Positions 10,561-22,403 of a stretch of 64,000 nt of DNA are shown here, one piece after another. Position 1 is the first letter of the stretch, and every line of letters starts with the position of its first letter. This stretch comes from Tethya wilhelma (taxonomy: Eukaryota; Porifera; Demospongiae; Tethyida; Tethyidae). The stretch covers positions 2,321,938 through 2,385,937 of the forward strand of contig CAXIPT010000011.1 of NCBI GenBank assembly GCA_964030475.1. Reading direction: 5' to 3'. The notes beneath the pieces were generated by a model. That model saw only the letters and a program-made list of their open reading frames with translations. It was not told where the DNA came from and did not search any database. The position numbers were made by a program, and so were the translations under genes.

Positions 10561-10884
10561 TCCTTAGTAGCCCTTTATTACCCACCACCGGACACCTAGT
10601 GCCTCTGGCCCCGACCTGGCTCACTATTCACATAGCAGATGCACACTTGAAGTGTAACTCAGTAGCCCACCTACACCCACGTAGAAAAAACCCTCGAAAT
10701 AGCACAAACACACCTATAGAGAACACATTAACAAGCAGCCCCAGGGTGTAATAACACAAAAACACATACCCAAACCAGTTTTAGCAGACAAACAGGCTAG
10801 AATTTCAAATCCAAGCCACAGTATAAAAGCCTAAACACAAAAAACAAAAATCTACTATTCTCCAAGAGAGTTAAAAGCTCACCT

Positions 10885-11100
10885 ATGTCGTATAGAGAAG
10901 AGACAGACCCGCTCAATCCTGACTTTTGGCTAGCTGCAATACAGAACAAGAAGGACTCTGCAAGTGATACCTCAGTAGGAAACCTAGGCCTGAGGATTAG
11001 CGAAGACAGCTACTTCACTGAGGACTCCCCACCTACCCCGTGGAAGACAACTCAAGGGAAAAAAGAAGGGAAAACTCCCCCAAACCAACAGAGGAACTGA
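10885..11100 (+). pseudogene. PLE-1 N-terminal ORF fragment
   Basis: A 71-codon ATG frame (MSYREETDPLNPDFWLAAIQ...) rich in polar and acidic residues opens the element. Position and composition suit the poorly conserved N-terminal region of a Penelope-like ORF. It stops before the MITE insertion; further fragments in shifted frames follow at 12039-12269 (EEEIQACYIEAGMKAALILH). Confidence 0.4.
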
Positions 11101-11444
11101 ACAACACAAAGAAGTCAAGGTTGAGCTCCCCCACACACACCTACAGTCAAACCAGCTAAATCACACAAATTCAAACTTAAAAGGCACCTGAAGAGGCTTA
11201 ACTCTAAAGGTCATACCTCCCAGCCGAAACTGGCCCAGTGGTGCCACGGTTGCTAACTACTCTTTTGCAAAAACTCAAGAGAACCAACACAACACAATAA
11301 TCATATATTGTTTGACATCACTGACATTGCCATACTGGTAATTAAATGTTCAAACACCCCCATACACAAACACAACTAACCAGCCTTCACTCAACCCAGA
11401 TTGAAGCTGAGATGGAGGGAGATGGAACAGCCAGTATTGAGATA

Positions 11445-11821
11445 CCGTAGAGTCGGGTTATTAGGCGCACTTCGTTATTAGGCGCACATTCGCTATTAGG
11501 CGCATGCTGTCTTCTTACACTTACATTTGATAACAAGCGCAAAGTTTATAAACTGGATGTTCACGTAGTTTTCTAAGCCTGACAGCCATGAACAATGCTT
11601 TCTTTCACTACTTGGCCTTCCATTTCACTTAGAAAAGGCAGCTTCTCGCCGCTTTTAGAGCTCTAGCACTGCTAGCGCAATCGATTTCTGCTTGATGAAG
11701 TCATTTATTTGGAGGCGTGGTCATACGTTAGCCCTCGTTATTAGGCGCACCTCGTTATTTAGCGCATACTTTTTCACTAATATCCCAATAAGCGCATGCG
11801 CTTAATAACCCGACTCTACGG
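11445..11821. mobile_element. mariner/pogo-type MITE with TA target duplication
   Basis: The ends CCGTAGAGTCGGGTTATTAG (11445) and the reverse complement of CTTAATAACCCGACTCTACGG (11801-11821) form terminal inverted repeats of over 20 bp. The element is flanked by TA on both sides (11443-11444, 11822-11823), the target site of Tc1/mariner/pogo elements. Subterminal copies of TTATTAGGCGCA repeat several times at both ends. At 377 bp with no coding capacity it is a non-autonomous element, inserted in the 5' half of PLE-1. Confidence 0.9.
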
Positions 11822-13074
11822 TAGATAATACCCCCCTTGCGGATAATAGTGAGACAAACACCCAGGCCCGGGAACCCGCTAGTGGTGTCCAAGTGCTACT
11901 ACCAGTGTTACCTAACTTAAAATCAAGGAACACTACCCCAACCCCCACTCAGTCCAGATCACAGAATCTGGACCAGGGCCCACTGATAATAGTGAACTTC
12001 TGCAAGACTCTGAGAGGCCTCTTAAAAAAGAGCCTCCGATGCAGGATGAGCACCTAACAACGGCATTAGAAACCCTGGAACCCCCAAAATACCTCAACCC
12101 CAGGGTAGATCCCATTACAACTAACAACTCAGAAGAGGAGATACAGGCTTGCTACATAGAAGCAGGCATGAAAGCTGCCTTGATTCTACATAACCACTTG
12201 GAAGTCCAAAGACTTTTATTCAACAACAAGCCAACCTATATATGGAGAAGGCACGAACTGCCCTCCTAGCTCTCCCCGAAGGGGAACAGCTGGCAAAAGA
12301 CCTTGACGAAGCAACTGAATAAACGAGGCATGAGGTCCTCAAGAATACACACGAGAAACTAAACCTAACTCAGGGGTTAGTACAGACGTACTTGTGTTAC
12401 CACATTACATACAAACTCCCAACACAATACAGGAAAACCTGAAGGCTGTGAGAGGGAGAGGATAGGAGAGGGCAAAACCCTACGGCAGAAAGTAACCAGG
12501 CTGAACAAAAGAGAACGGAAGACCATTAGATTATTGAACTCTAAACATAAGAATAAAAATCTGAAAAATGAAATTGTGAATCTATCATCTTAAACTTTAT
12601 CTCTGAGCAAGCAACAAGTCCTAGCCAAAGGACTCACTTTCATTCCTAAACCTACACACATTAATGATAAACAGTTACTCACCGAACTAAACCAGTTCGA
12701 AAGAGAACTCCACAATAGATGGCAAACACACCAAATCCCACACTGGTTGAAACCTACACTTCATAAAAGAAGCAGAAGACAGACGACATTATCTAACTAT
12801 AGCCATCCTAATGCCTATGGAGAGCTTAACCAGAACAAGAGAAAACGGACAGAGAGACCCAATACCACAAGAAATAAGAGATCCAACTAATTCTCTTAAA
12901 AAATTCTACCACAAAAGAACAAATTCAATGCCAGTCACTTGTGTGGAACTCCTATCATACTGTGACTCAATAAAAAAGTAGATCCTAGATCAGATTGAAA
13001 ACCAACAGACAACCTAAGCAAATCAGAGAGAACAGCTCTGAACAAGTTAAAAGAGAACAAAGATCTGATCCTCA

Positions 13075-14200
13075 ACAAAGCAGACAAAGGCTCTACAGTA
13101 GTGGTTATGGACAGAAGCGAATACATCAAGAGAGGTGAAGATCACCTCAGTGATACTAAAACCTACCAAAAACTATCTTACAACGAAACGGAACAAGGAA
13201 AAAAGAAAATCTTCTCAGTCATAAATGAATGCGAACAAAGAGGCTTCCTAAGAGGCCAGTTCACCAAATTTTGTAAAATACCAATCCCCTATCGGACAAG
13301 CAGACTCTATTTCCTAATGAAAATTCACAAATTCTCAAGCACAAACAGTATCACTGAGAATATTAGTCAGTTCATAGACCACTGGCTACAACCACAAGTA
13401 AAAAAAACTACCATCGTACATCAGAGACACTCGTGACTTCCTAAAATTCATTGAGAATACACAAGTACCTGACAATGTCATCCTAGTGAGCATTGACGTC
13501 TCCTCTCTCTACACAAATATCCCACACCACAATGGCATATTAGCCAGTGTGGAAGCCCTCCGGAAAAATGCAGACCCAATGCAACCGCAGCCGGAAATCA
13601 TAAGCCTCCTTATGGAACTAGTACTCACTAACAATGTCAATAGTGAATTCTACCTACAACTACAGGCACTGCTATATATATGGGGTACAAAGATGGCCCC
13701 TGCCTACACAAACCTTTTCATGGGTAAAATTGAAACTAAACTCATGGACCTCACAGACAAAATTGCTCTGTGGAGAAGATTCATAGGAGATATATTTCTA
13801 ATTTGGCTAGGCAATGAAGAGGAACTAAAAGAATTCCTCACAGGAGCTAACTCTATCCACCCAACTATTAAATTCACATAGGAATACAGCCTGTTCGAAT
13901 TGATATTTATCCTCTACAAAGGATGAAAATTTAAAAGAACACATAAATTGGAGTACAAAACCCACATTAAAAAAAAACAACAAACAATTCTATGTCCATG
14001 CCAGTTCCTACCACCCAAGAGGAACTAAATCAGCCATCCCCAAAGGCGAAGTTACACGCTACAGAAGAACAAACAACAATTTCAATGACATGTGTTCCAA
14101 ACTTAAATCAAAACTAGTTGAAAGGGGCTACAAAGCCAATGCGATTCAAAACATCATCCAAACCACAATTCAGTCCTTGAGAGTACCTAGGATGCCGAAA
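13075..14200 (+). pseudogene. PLE-1 reverse transcriptase, first copy
   Basis: Reading begins with a KADKGSTVVVMDRSEY stretch (13079), continues to YFLMKIHK (near 13312-13330, the R/K-x-H-K box of Penelope RTs), is shifted near 13400, then resumes with LVSIDVSSLYTNIPHHNGI (13480-13540). It then runs through KMAPAYTNLFMGKIE (13690-13735, the xGxxxAP..A..FM box) to IALWRRFIGDIFLIW, where the catalytic F/Y-x-D-D is altered to F-I-G-D. It ends in a stop at 13879, with the thumb region continuing in other frames. The loss of the first catalytic Asp and several frame breaks mean it is not active. Confidence 0.75.
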
Positions 14201-14213
14201 TGACCAACGGTGG

Positions 14214-15136
14214 ATCCTGAATTCCTCAGAAGCCTTATTACGTACACTGGGAGTATCTTTGGACCCAGTTTTCTACCCAAGACTGAATCTTCACAAGAGA
14301 AGACAATTAAGTTTAATTATTTTGAAATTGGCCATATCCCACAGTCTATGTAGCATCCCACAGGCCACCACACTGATGGATGCCTACTAAGTCAGTATCT
14401 TGCAGGCCACTGTGCCAAGATGTTTGACTGCACAGCATCCCACAGGCCACTATGCTGACAGATGTCTGCTGTAAATAATATTTTAAGTCAGTATTTTTCA
14501 ATGGCCATCATGCCCGGATGCTTGACTGTGCACATCAAGCAGGCCACCATGCCCGGATCTTTGACTGCACAGCATCCCACAGGCTGCTACACTGCCGCCA
14601 TAACATATTATAAGTCAGGCCACCATACCCTGATGCATGACTGCATATTCTATAGGACACAATGCCAATGGATGGTTGTTCTTTTTAGATTTGTCAACAT
14701 CCCACAGGCCACCGTGCCAACAGATGTCTGTTCTTTCAACTTGTCAACATCTAGCAGGCCACTATGCTGTCTGCCTATGTTGCATCGCTCCCACAATTTG
14801 AAAAACATTCTAATTGTGGGAGCAGTGTACAGTCAGGACCAATGCTTGTCTCTCTTCACACTATGCTTAGACACACCGACAGTGAAATGCCCCCCCATGA
14901 TGAAGATAAAGACAATTAGAGTGATTACAGTTTTGATCCTGAGTCTTTCTACACGGTGGGGGAGAATGACGACACTCACGAAGAGGTCAGCAAGTTCATC
15001 ACAGCAACCTTTTACAGATGCATACCTCTTAGAACGAGACAGATTGCAGCCACCTATCCTTTGTCTGATGTGGATCAAAGGCAGATAGTGACATCGTTAG
15101 AGAAAGATTTTCCAAACAAGATCTGTTTCATATTTA
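14214..15136 (+). repeat. DIRS-associated repeat with gag-like frame (copy 2 of 3)
   Basis: This block matches 16756-17693 over its length with small indels. It contains many short iterated phrases of the kind CAGGCCACCATGCC ... GACTGCACAGCATCCCAC, a short palindrome CTCCCACAATTTG/CAAATTGTGGGAG near 14796-14822, and a broken acidic gag-like frame near 14890-15136. It ends exactly at the N (15137), where it is joined to the RT duplicate. Confidence 0.8.
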
Positions 15137-15137
15137 N

Positions 15138-15940
15138 ATGGAAGCCCTCCGGAAAAATGCAGACCCAATGCAACCGCAGCCGGAAATCATAAGCCTCCTT
15201 ATGGAACTAGTACTCACTAACAATGTCAATAGTGAATTCTACCTACAACTACAGGCACTGCTATATATATGGGGTACAAAGATGGCCCCTGCCTACACAA
15301 ACCTTTTCATGGGTAAAATTGAAACTAAACTCATGGACCTCACAGACAAAATTGCTCTGTGGAGAAGATTCATAGGAGATATATTTCTAATTTGGCTAGG
15401 CAATGAAGAGGAACTAAAAGAATTCCTCACAGGAGCTAACTCTATCCACCCAACTATTAAATTCACATAGGAATACAGCCTGTTCGAATTGATATTTATC
15501 CTCTACAAAGGATGAAAATTTAAAAGAACACATAAATTGGAGTACAAAACCCACATTAAAAAAAAACAACAAACAATTCTATGTCCATGCCAGTTCCTAC
15601 CACCCAAGAGGAACTAAATCAGCCATCCCCAAAGGCGAAGTTACACGCTACAGAAGAACAAACAACAATTTCAATGACATGTGTTCCAAACTTAAATCAA
15701 AACTAGTTGAAAGGGGCTACAAAGCCAATGCGATTCAAAACATCATCCAAACCACAATTCAGTCCTTGAGAGTACCTAGGATGCCCCGGCGGCCCCCTAA
15801 CCTAGTGTTCAGTCTAACACTGACTGACGTCAGCCAGTCAATCAAAGAAATATTAATCAAACACTGGCCTAAAATATCTTCCAACCCAGAATTGAAAAGG
15901 AACCACCCACAATCGCCCACAAAAAGAACAAATCACTAAG
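15138..15940 (+). pseudogene. PLE-1 reverse transcriptase, second (duplicate) copy
   Basis: From 15139 to 15785 this repeats 13550-14196 without differences that I can see, starting two bases after the N at 15137. It continues past the point where the first copy breaks off, through a frame ending PQSPTKRTNH and then, in another frame, to the CCNGKNCRLCP cluster at 16081. Because this copy is joined to the true downstream part of the element, it probably represents one haplotype and 13550-14196 the other, or a recent tandem duplication. Confidence 0.7.
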
Positions 15941-16199
15941 AAATGTTATAGTGAGAAGCAAACTACCTGAAATTGATAACGGGCAGTCACCAGAACCCGA
16001 CCCCGAGCACACAGACCTAGCTTCAGCTCCTAAGAGGCCAAACCTGTTCAATCTCTTCAAACAGAGAGCACAGACACGATGTTGTAACGGCAAAAACTGC
16101 CGCCTCTGTCCTGTACTAAATTAAAACTCAACAGTTCATTATCAGTCACCATGACAAAACAAGACATCACATAAAGTACCAAACCATACAAAGCTTAAG

Positions 16200-16456
16200 A
16201 TGGAGAATAGAAAAACACCTTGACAAAATACTCCACAGCAGAAAAGCCAAATTCAAACCCCCCAGGCAGCCGCCAGGAGTGTGGCCCAGGGGAAATCTCC
16301 GTCATCCCACTTGATCACCAGGAGAGACAACACTCAGATGAAAATTTGGAAGCCCAACTCAAAGAGATCGAAACAGGGTGGATCAGCAAGCTCGGCTCTT
16401 GTAGACCCGCTAGAATGAAATTTGACAGATGCTTTAAGAACATCTATAACCTATAA
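16200..16456 (+). pseudogene. PLE-1 GIY-YIG endonuclease C-terminal remnant
   Basis: The frame ending ENLEAQLKEIETGWISKLGS ... ARMKF and a stop at 16456 resembles the R..E..WI..L....P.G.N tail of Penelope GIY-YIG endonucleases. The catalytic GIY and YIG boxes are not recognisable. Called by position after the RT and Cys cluster. Confidence 0.4.
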
Positions 16457-16755
16457 CTCACCTGTTATTTCCTGTGACTGAGTATAATAATCTGCACGTT
16501 TAACACTTATAAAAATTATCTACAAATGCTGAATCAGCAAATATGTGATCACGCGAAGCACACATGATCCATGCAAAAGCAGCTCCACCCCCCTAACATG
16601 CTGCCGCAACACTCCAATTGTTAGAAATAAACTTATCTTTTAAAATAATATGTGTGCAAACATATAATTGAAAAAAAAATCAATAAAACAAACAATCAAA
16701 ATACAAATAAGAGTTCCTTCTCAGTAGTGCACCAGTAATCCAAACTTGAGCCTAA

Positions 16756-17693
16756 CGAAGAAGCCTTATTACGTACACTGGGAGTATCTTTGGACCCAGT
16801 TTTCTACCCAAGACTGAATCTTCACAAAAGAAGACAATTAAGTTTAATTATTTTGAAATTGGCCATATCCCACAGTCCACCATGCTCTGGCCTATCAGAG
16901 TATGTAGCATCCCGCAGGCCACCACAGTGATGGATGCCTACTAAAGTCAGTGTCTCGCCAGGCCACTGTGCCAAGATGTTTGACTGCACAGCATCCCACA
17001 GGCCACTATACTGACAGATGTCTGCTGTAAATAATCAGTATTTTTCAAAGGCCATCATGCCCGGATGCTTGACTGTGCACATCAAGCAGGCCACCATGCC
17101 CGGATCTTTGACTGCACAGCATCCCACTGGCTGCTACACTACCACCATAACATATTATAAGTATACCCTGATGCATGACTGCATATTCCATAGGACACAA
17201 TGCCAATGGATGGTTGTTCTTTTTAGATTTGTCAACAACCCACAGGCCACCGTGCCAACAGATGTCTGTTCTCTCAACTTGTCAACATCTAGCAGGCCAC
17301 TATGCTGTCTGCCTATGTTGCATCGCTCCCACAATTTGAAAAACATTCAAATTGTGGGAGCAGTGTACAGTCAGGACCAATGCTTGTCTCTCTTCACACG
17401 AGGCTTAGACACGCCGACAGTGAAATGCCCCCATCAATCTAGATGATGAAGATAAAGACGATGAGAGTGATTACAGCTTTGATCCTGAGTCTTTCTACAT
17501 GGTGGGGGAGAATGACGACACTCATGAAGAGGTCAGCAAGTTCATCACAGCAACCTTTTACAGATGCATACCTCTTAGGAGACAGATTGCAGCCACCTAT
17601 CCTTTGTCTGATGTGGATCAGATTCATGTGCCAAAGGCAGACAGTGACATCGTTAGAGAAAGATTTTCCAAACAAGATCTGTTTCATATTTAA
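16756..17693 (+). repeat. DIRS-associated repeat with gag-like frame (copy 3 of 3)
   Basis: It has the same order of motifs as 14214-15136 and as the short copy at 6430. The leading 600 bp is a set of degenerate repeats around GCAGGCCAC and TTGACTGCACAGCATCCCAC spaced about 40-70 bp apart, then a 12-bp palindrome (GCTCCCACAATTTG ... CAAATTGTGGGAGC, 17325-17362) and the gag-like frame. The structure resembles the untranslated leader of a DIRS-like element. Confidence 0.75.
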
Positions 17694-18600
17694 GCTCACA
17701 CCTAGTTGCCCAACTCCAGTTCAAGCAGGAATTCACGTGCAAGGAGGATAATGCTCATTCCCTATGAGTCATCAGAGAGTCTATGGCATCAATTAGGAAT
17801 GCCGCAGCCTATACCTCTCAAATAAGACAGGAGGTTATGTTAGAGCGAGTAAAGAACTCTCGTCCCAAATTGGCCAACTTCATGAAGTGTTTAAGGAAGG
17901 ATCGGATGGTTCAGACAAGAAGCTGTTAGGCAGTGGCGTAGGGTAGGGAGGGTGGGGGGCACAGGGGGCATTTGCCCCCCCCTTTTTTTCAATCACGAAA
18001 ATTATGCTTTGGTATTATAATGCGCTATTTTTTGTGTACTTTAAAAAAACTGCTTAGTGGTCATCTTTAATACAGAACAAGTTTTAAAAGCTTTCTTTTT
18101 GCTGCTAAAAAATCTTTAAAGACCGTTCGATCTTGTGAGTGCTTGCTACGGTTCAATTTAATGAATGGGAGGGGCTAAAATTAGCTAATTAAGTAGGTGT
18201 GGTTTCTGGCCGCACAAATTTCCAGCGCGCTTTGTGCACAATCTTGTTACTACTCCCTCTTTTCTAAAATCCTGGCTACGCCCCTGGTTAGGGTCTGTGG
18301 TCTGAAGAAATTGACTAATAGAACAATTCACAACAATTAAAGCCTTTAATGAAGCCATGGTCCCGTCAGCAAGCACAAAGCAGTATCCTTTTAACAATAA
18401 TTGCATCAATTGCCATTTTTTGGGGAAAGACCTATAGGTACCAAGAACAGAAGCAATTACCCAGGCCATGCCACGGGTCTGTAGAACAAGTCAGTAAGCC
18501 AATTTCAACCAAGATTGCAACTAAGAGTATTCCAGTTATCACCAAACAGAAACAGATTCCAAGGCAAACAGAAGCCGTTCAACTCTAAGCAGTGAAACGG
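17431..18600 (+). pseudogene. DIRS-like gag remnant, split by a MITE
   Basis: An open acidic frame from about 17431 to 17693 (DDEDKDDESDYSFDPESFYM ... ERFSKQDLFHI) is followed after a stop by lower-quality frames to 17930. After the MITE (17931-18286) the frame resumes with IEQFTTIKAFNEAMVPSAST ... FLGKDL (18325-18440). The layout (acidic N-terminus, then a basic, Pro-poor tail) fits gag-like ORF1 of DIRS-type retroelements and it precedes the RNase H remnant, but gag proteins are poorly conserved, so this rests mostly on position. Confidence 0.5.
17931..18286. mobile_element. 356-bp MITE, 6-bp target duplication GTTAGG
   Basis: Terminal repeats CAGTGGCGTAGG (17931) and the inverse of CTACGCCCCTG (18276-18286) bound the element. 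GTTAGG occurs directly on both sides (17925-17930 and 18287-18292), giving a 6-bp target duplication. The ends are followed by GGGGGCATTTGCCCCCC-type sequence on the left and CCTGGCTACGC on the right. No coding capacity. It interrupts the DIRS-like gag remnant, so it is the younger insertion. Confidence 0.85.
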
Positions 18601-18984
18601 TAGGCTAAGGTTCTTTGCAGTAGAGCTCAGGTGCATTAAGGCATAATTGTGTTAATTCAGTAATTCAGGATAAAAATGTATATATCTACCTTTAAGGAAT
18701 TCAAAACTTGGTATGGTGGTTTAAATTAGCAATTTTCAAGTTAAGCTTGAGTATAGCTGTCATAAATATCAACATAATTCAAATCGAGTTTAAGGTTATT
18801 GAAAACATGTTAATTAAATCAATTAAGTTATTGCTTAAATATGCAATTATTTGAGGTCACATGACTATCAAAATTTGTGTGGGTCGACACCACAATCGTT
18901 ATGTACCACTTTTCTACTCATTCGTGGAATAAAATATTTTGACTTTAAATTTTAAATAGCCCTTAATGTGCAAACACAGCATTA

Positions 18985-19260
18985 ATTCCCACTACGGTAG
19001 TACTGGCTACACAGGAATGGCATGGATGGCCCATTACACAATATAAATATTCACGCAAATAACTTTGCAAAAACTGAGTACTTAGCACTAAAAGGCTTCT
19101 TAAACTACTACTTAGCTCTTTCTTTTTCTAATGAGCCCTAAAACATGGCCTAAAACCATCGCTAAAGCAACAAACTAAAACCTCTGCATCTTCTTTCTTG
19201 GCTCACCTTTCTCAGTGACTATTTATTCACTTTCAGAAGCTGATTCTGGTTTTGGATCCA
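18985..19260 (+). repeat. composite repeat AR1, 5' part
   Basis: This is one of several copies in the window of a repeat I call AR1. It begins CACTACGGTAGTACTGG, passes through TGGCCCATTACACAATA and AAAAGGCTTCTTAAAC, and ends near CAGAAGCTGATTC. Other copies are at 36215, 48225, 50190 and 57850. It has no coding sequence and lies between the gag and RNase H remnants of the DIRS-like element. Confidence 0.8.
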
Positions 19261-19305
19261 TCATCACAATGTAAAACCAATACAGAGTCCAACTCCCTGC
19301 ATCGT

Positions 19306-19750
19306 CAGATGCATCGACACAGGGGTGGGGTGCCGCTCAAGACACCACCAAGAGACAGAGCTACATTAACTACCTGGAGCTCAAAGTAGTCCTGTTAGCA
19401 CTGCAAAGATTTGCATTGGAAGTGAACGACCTGCATATCTTCTTGTTGGTGGACAACAGGACCGCTATTGCCTTCCTAAATCCCAAAGGGGGCACTCACT
19501 CAAAGAAACCATCCGATCTAGCTATTCAGATCTGGGACTGGTGTCAATCTCACAATACATGTGGAACATTTTCCAGGAGTCCTAAACATGGAAGTGCACA
19601 TGGAATCTCATCGAGCAATGGATGCTTACAACTGGAGACTATATCAGGAGACCTTTTTTCAAGTGAATCAAGTGGAGAAGGCAGTTTTGATAGCTCCGAT
19701 GTGGCCAGCTCAGCTATACTCATGTACATTAAGGACTGGGAGTAATGCGC
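19306..19750 (+). pseudogene. DIRS-like RNase H domain remnant
   Basis: In one frame from 19306: SDASTQGWGAAQDTT, then NYLELKVVLLALQRFALEV, LLVDNRTAIAFLNPKGGT and IWDWCQSHN. These match the catalytic layout of retroelement RNase H: D in SDAS..GWG, E in YLELK..LLAL, and D in VDN.TA. A frameshift near 19558 moves to VEHFPGVLNMEVHMESHRAM, the H-x-PG-x-x-N-x-x-x-D/E-x-x-SR box with the final Asp replaced. It then reads VEKAVLIAPMWPAQ, the typical DIRS/Ngaro downstream motif. The RT part upstream is missing. Confidence 0.8.
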
Positions 19751-19799
19751 ACACGCGAAATGCGCTTTATGAGGAATGTTTATTCAAATTAGTACGTGA

Positions 19800-20725
19800 A
19801 TGATCACATGTGCAGATTAGAGCCTGTTAGAGCCAAATTACTAGATGCTAAAAGCAGCAATGTTGCTCCACAGTTTAGCTAAGTTTTTTGTGCTTAAAGT
19901 TTACCTTTTGGATGCCTAACAAATATATTTCAAGGAGGTAGGTAAACAGTTGTGTTGTAGATAGATATAGCTGGTAAACGTTATTTGTTTTTACTACAAA
20001 TTCTTACATGAGAATGGATGTTTTGCACTCTTACATGTTCTTCTTCATGTGTCTCTTAACTCTACCCCTACCTCATATGAAAGTGAGAGGAGCTTCAGCC
20101 TGCTCAAGCTAATCAAAACCAGCCATCAATCAATGTCTGACAACAGACATAGTAGATAGCTCTAATGAAGATCAATCATGACAGCTGCAATAAATTGGCA
20201 TCTAAGGAGAACATAACAGAGTTATCTAAGGAGCTACCCTTTTTTGCTGACACAGTCATAACTAACCCTTAGTTAGCTTATTACAAAACTTACATGTGTT
20301 TAAAATACTGTTGTTGTGATCTTCACTTTCCTGTGTGAGATAAGTAGCTTAGATGTCTATGCTTCGTGAGTCTCTTTTTTGTCATCAGACAATTCTCCTT
20401 GAAGTAAATTCTGTTTCATCTATGAACAGAGGTATAAATGTCACAAAGGAACAGCTCATGAGGCAGTTTTTCTTACTGATCAAGATGAGGACCATATCTT
20501 AGTCAGCATGTTAATTATATTGCTTAATAATTATCAACTTTTGTTGAAGAGCAACCTGCTCATAATTTTATGGGCAGAACAAATGTGAGAGACTTAGCTT
20601 TGCAAGGTTACTGTTGGTCAAAAATTTGCTCCTGAGGTGTAATCTTTTTAGGCCTGCTTCAAGTGTCTTTCAGGAGTAATTTCACCATGACAGTCTGTTT
20701 GTTGAGCTCTATCCTAGACTCCAAG
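19800..20725. other. no gene seen
   Basis: Probably remains of the same retroelement, with no frame or repeat boundary that I can define. Confidence 0.4.
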
Positions 20726-21046
20726 TCAGCAAGATGAGCATTGAAGCTCTCTTAGGAGAATGTTGTTTCTCTGACATTCTACCTCTTCAGATGCTTGTGA
20801 GATCATAAATTCCACTTTGTGGCAAGGCTTCATACATGACATTGCAAAGAGTTCCTGACCTTGATGTGCAAAGTCAAGAACTGAGTTAACTGATCCATCC
20901 GAGAACACCTTATGGTAGAATAATTCAACGGTAGACTCCCTTGACCAATCAGCCATCTTCATGATCTCTTTTGAGGACGAGCCAGTACATTTGTCAGTTG
21001 ATGCGCTTTGAATCCTGACAAACATTGACGACATTCTTGAAACTGT
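20726..21046 (-). pseudogene. DIRS-like tyrosine recombinase C-terminal exon
   Basis: On the minus strand, after a TTCTTTCACAG acceptor, the frame reads VRIQSASTDKCTGSSSKEIM then KMADWSRESTVELFYHKVFS. This corresponds to the end of DIRS/Ngaro recombinases, where an (H..)R.ASTS.A box precedes an ADWS...F..FY(H) box carrying the catalytic Tyr. The catalytic H-x-x-R is not preserved before SAST, so it is probably inactive. It lies on the opposite strand to the RNase H remnant, so the two are either rearranged or from different copies. Confidence 0.6.
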
Positions 21047-21219
21047 GAAAGAAAACTTATTTTAGTGGACCTCACCTACTCTTGGTCAAACCAAGGATCT
21101 TGAATGATACACCCTTGTCCCGAAAATGACTGAATCTCAGGTCTAGTAAATGCTGGTCAGAAGATCTGTCGCCCTTAGAGTGTGCCAATAACATAGTCAA
21201 TCTGTTCCACGTGGCTACT

Positions 21220-22380
21220 AATTAATTAGTGGGCATGGTTCTTAATGATTTCCAGCTACCTTATACAATGGTCTACACAAATAATACAATCGTTTGTGCA
21301 TTCCAGCTAGGAGTTTTGTCAGGGAGGAGGTTGAAAGTTGACTTTTATGTTCAGGACCAGCTGTCCAAGTCCTTAGGTCACATTAGTAGTCTCGAGAGCT
21401 CTGGACTGCCCAAAACAGCCCCCACAGTTTTTTACCCTCCTGCTGGACCCTTTCCTGCATCTGTTTCTGAAGTCTAGCACTAGTCACCTAAAGATTGAGG
21501 GACTGCAGCACCCTAAGCTTCTTCTTTTTGCAAATTCCTCTTTTAACAGGTCATAGATTACAATGTGATCATCTCTCTAATTGAAAGCTTTTAACGAGTC
21601 CCTTAACCACTGAATACTTTTTAACCAGTAAACTTACCTAATTCTTAATTGGATCTTCATCACCTTTGGTGAACAACTTTTGTTTCCGCCTTAGAAAGAT
21701 CTTTAGTGACAAAAAACTCACGGGTTTTCAACCTTCCTTAACAAAGCGACCTATAATATGAAGCAGGCGAGCTACAGCTAGAAACTGTTCCTTTAATCAA
21801 ACACGAACTTGTTGAGGATGTCACCATTGACTGCGTGTTGCTTCCACTTCATAACCCACATGGTATACTCTGTGGGCAACATCACTGTGTGAGGTAAATC
21901 TTCCTGTGAGCTGCTTGAGCCACAAGTGTTTCACTGCGCTCACTTAGTCTGTTAATTAGAAACATGCATATGTAAAGAAATATTGAAAAAAATAGGTGTG
22001 GCTTACAATGACAACAATGGAGAATAAATGCTTTTCACGCTTAATTTTAGTGTATGCCAAACACCTATTAGTCAACACATATTCATGATCTGCGCATGCA
22101 CAGTGGCTATGAATATCTACTGCGCGGGCAAATTGGCCAGCAGTTACGTTTGATTTTGGAAAGAAACCTCAGAGTACTCCCACATTCAGCTCCACCCTGA
22201 GTTTTCCTGCACAAGAGGAAGCGCTTTTACAACTCTACTGTAGTTAGGCTGTATGGTGGTAACTTTTTTCTGTAAAAATATAGGCATCAAATTTACACAC
22301 ACACAAAGAAAACAATCTGTACTCTAGTGTGTTAATGTGGTCTCTTTCTATCATCATTAGCTTTATACATATAATTTGTA
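21220..22380. other. no gene seen; repeat debris
   Basis: The segment to 21755 shares blocks with 7140-7330 (TTCCTTAACAAAG). 21760-22380 has no supported feature. The plus frame at 21229-21477 has no recognisable domain. Confidence 0.4.
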
Positions 22381-22403
22381 CAAGTGTTTTTTATCATTAT
22401 CAG

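Larger units (their letters stand above)
10540..16460 (+). mobile_element. Penelope-like retroelement, decayed (PLE-1)
   Basis: Plus-strand fragments appear in the order expected of a Penelope-like element: an N-terminal region (from ATG 10885), the ADKGSTVVVMDRSEY-type RT entry near 13079, the RT block DVSSLYTNIPH (13495), a C-terminal thumb region (SYHPRGTKSAIPKGE, near 14005 and 15595), and a linker with a Cys cluster (CCNGKNCRLCP, 16081). A GIY-YIG endonuclease tail remnant ends near 16456. Frames are broken by several stops and shifts. The RT segment 13550-14196 is repeated exactly at 15139-15785, with unrelated repeat sequence and an N between. The element also holds a mariner-type MITE at 11445. 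Confidence 0.8.
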
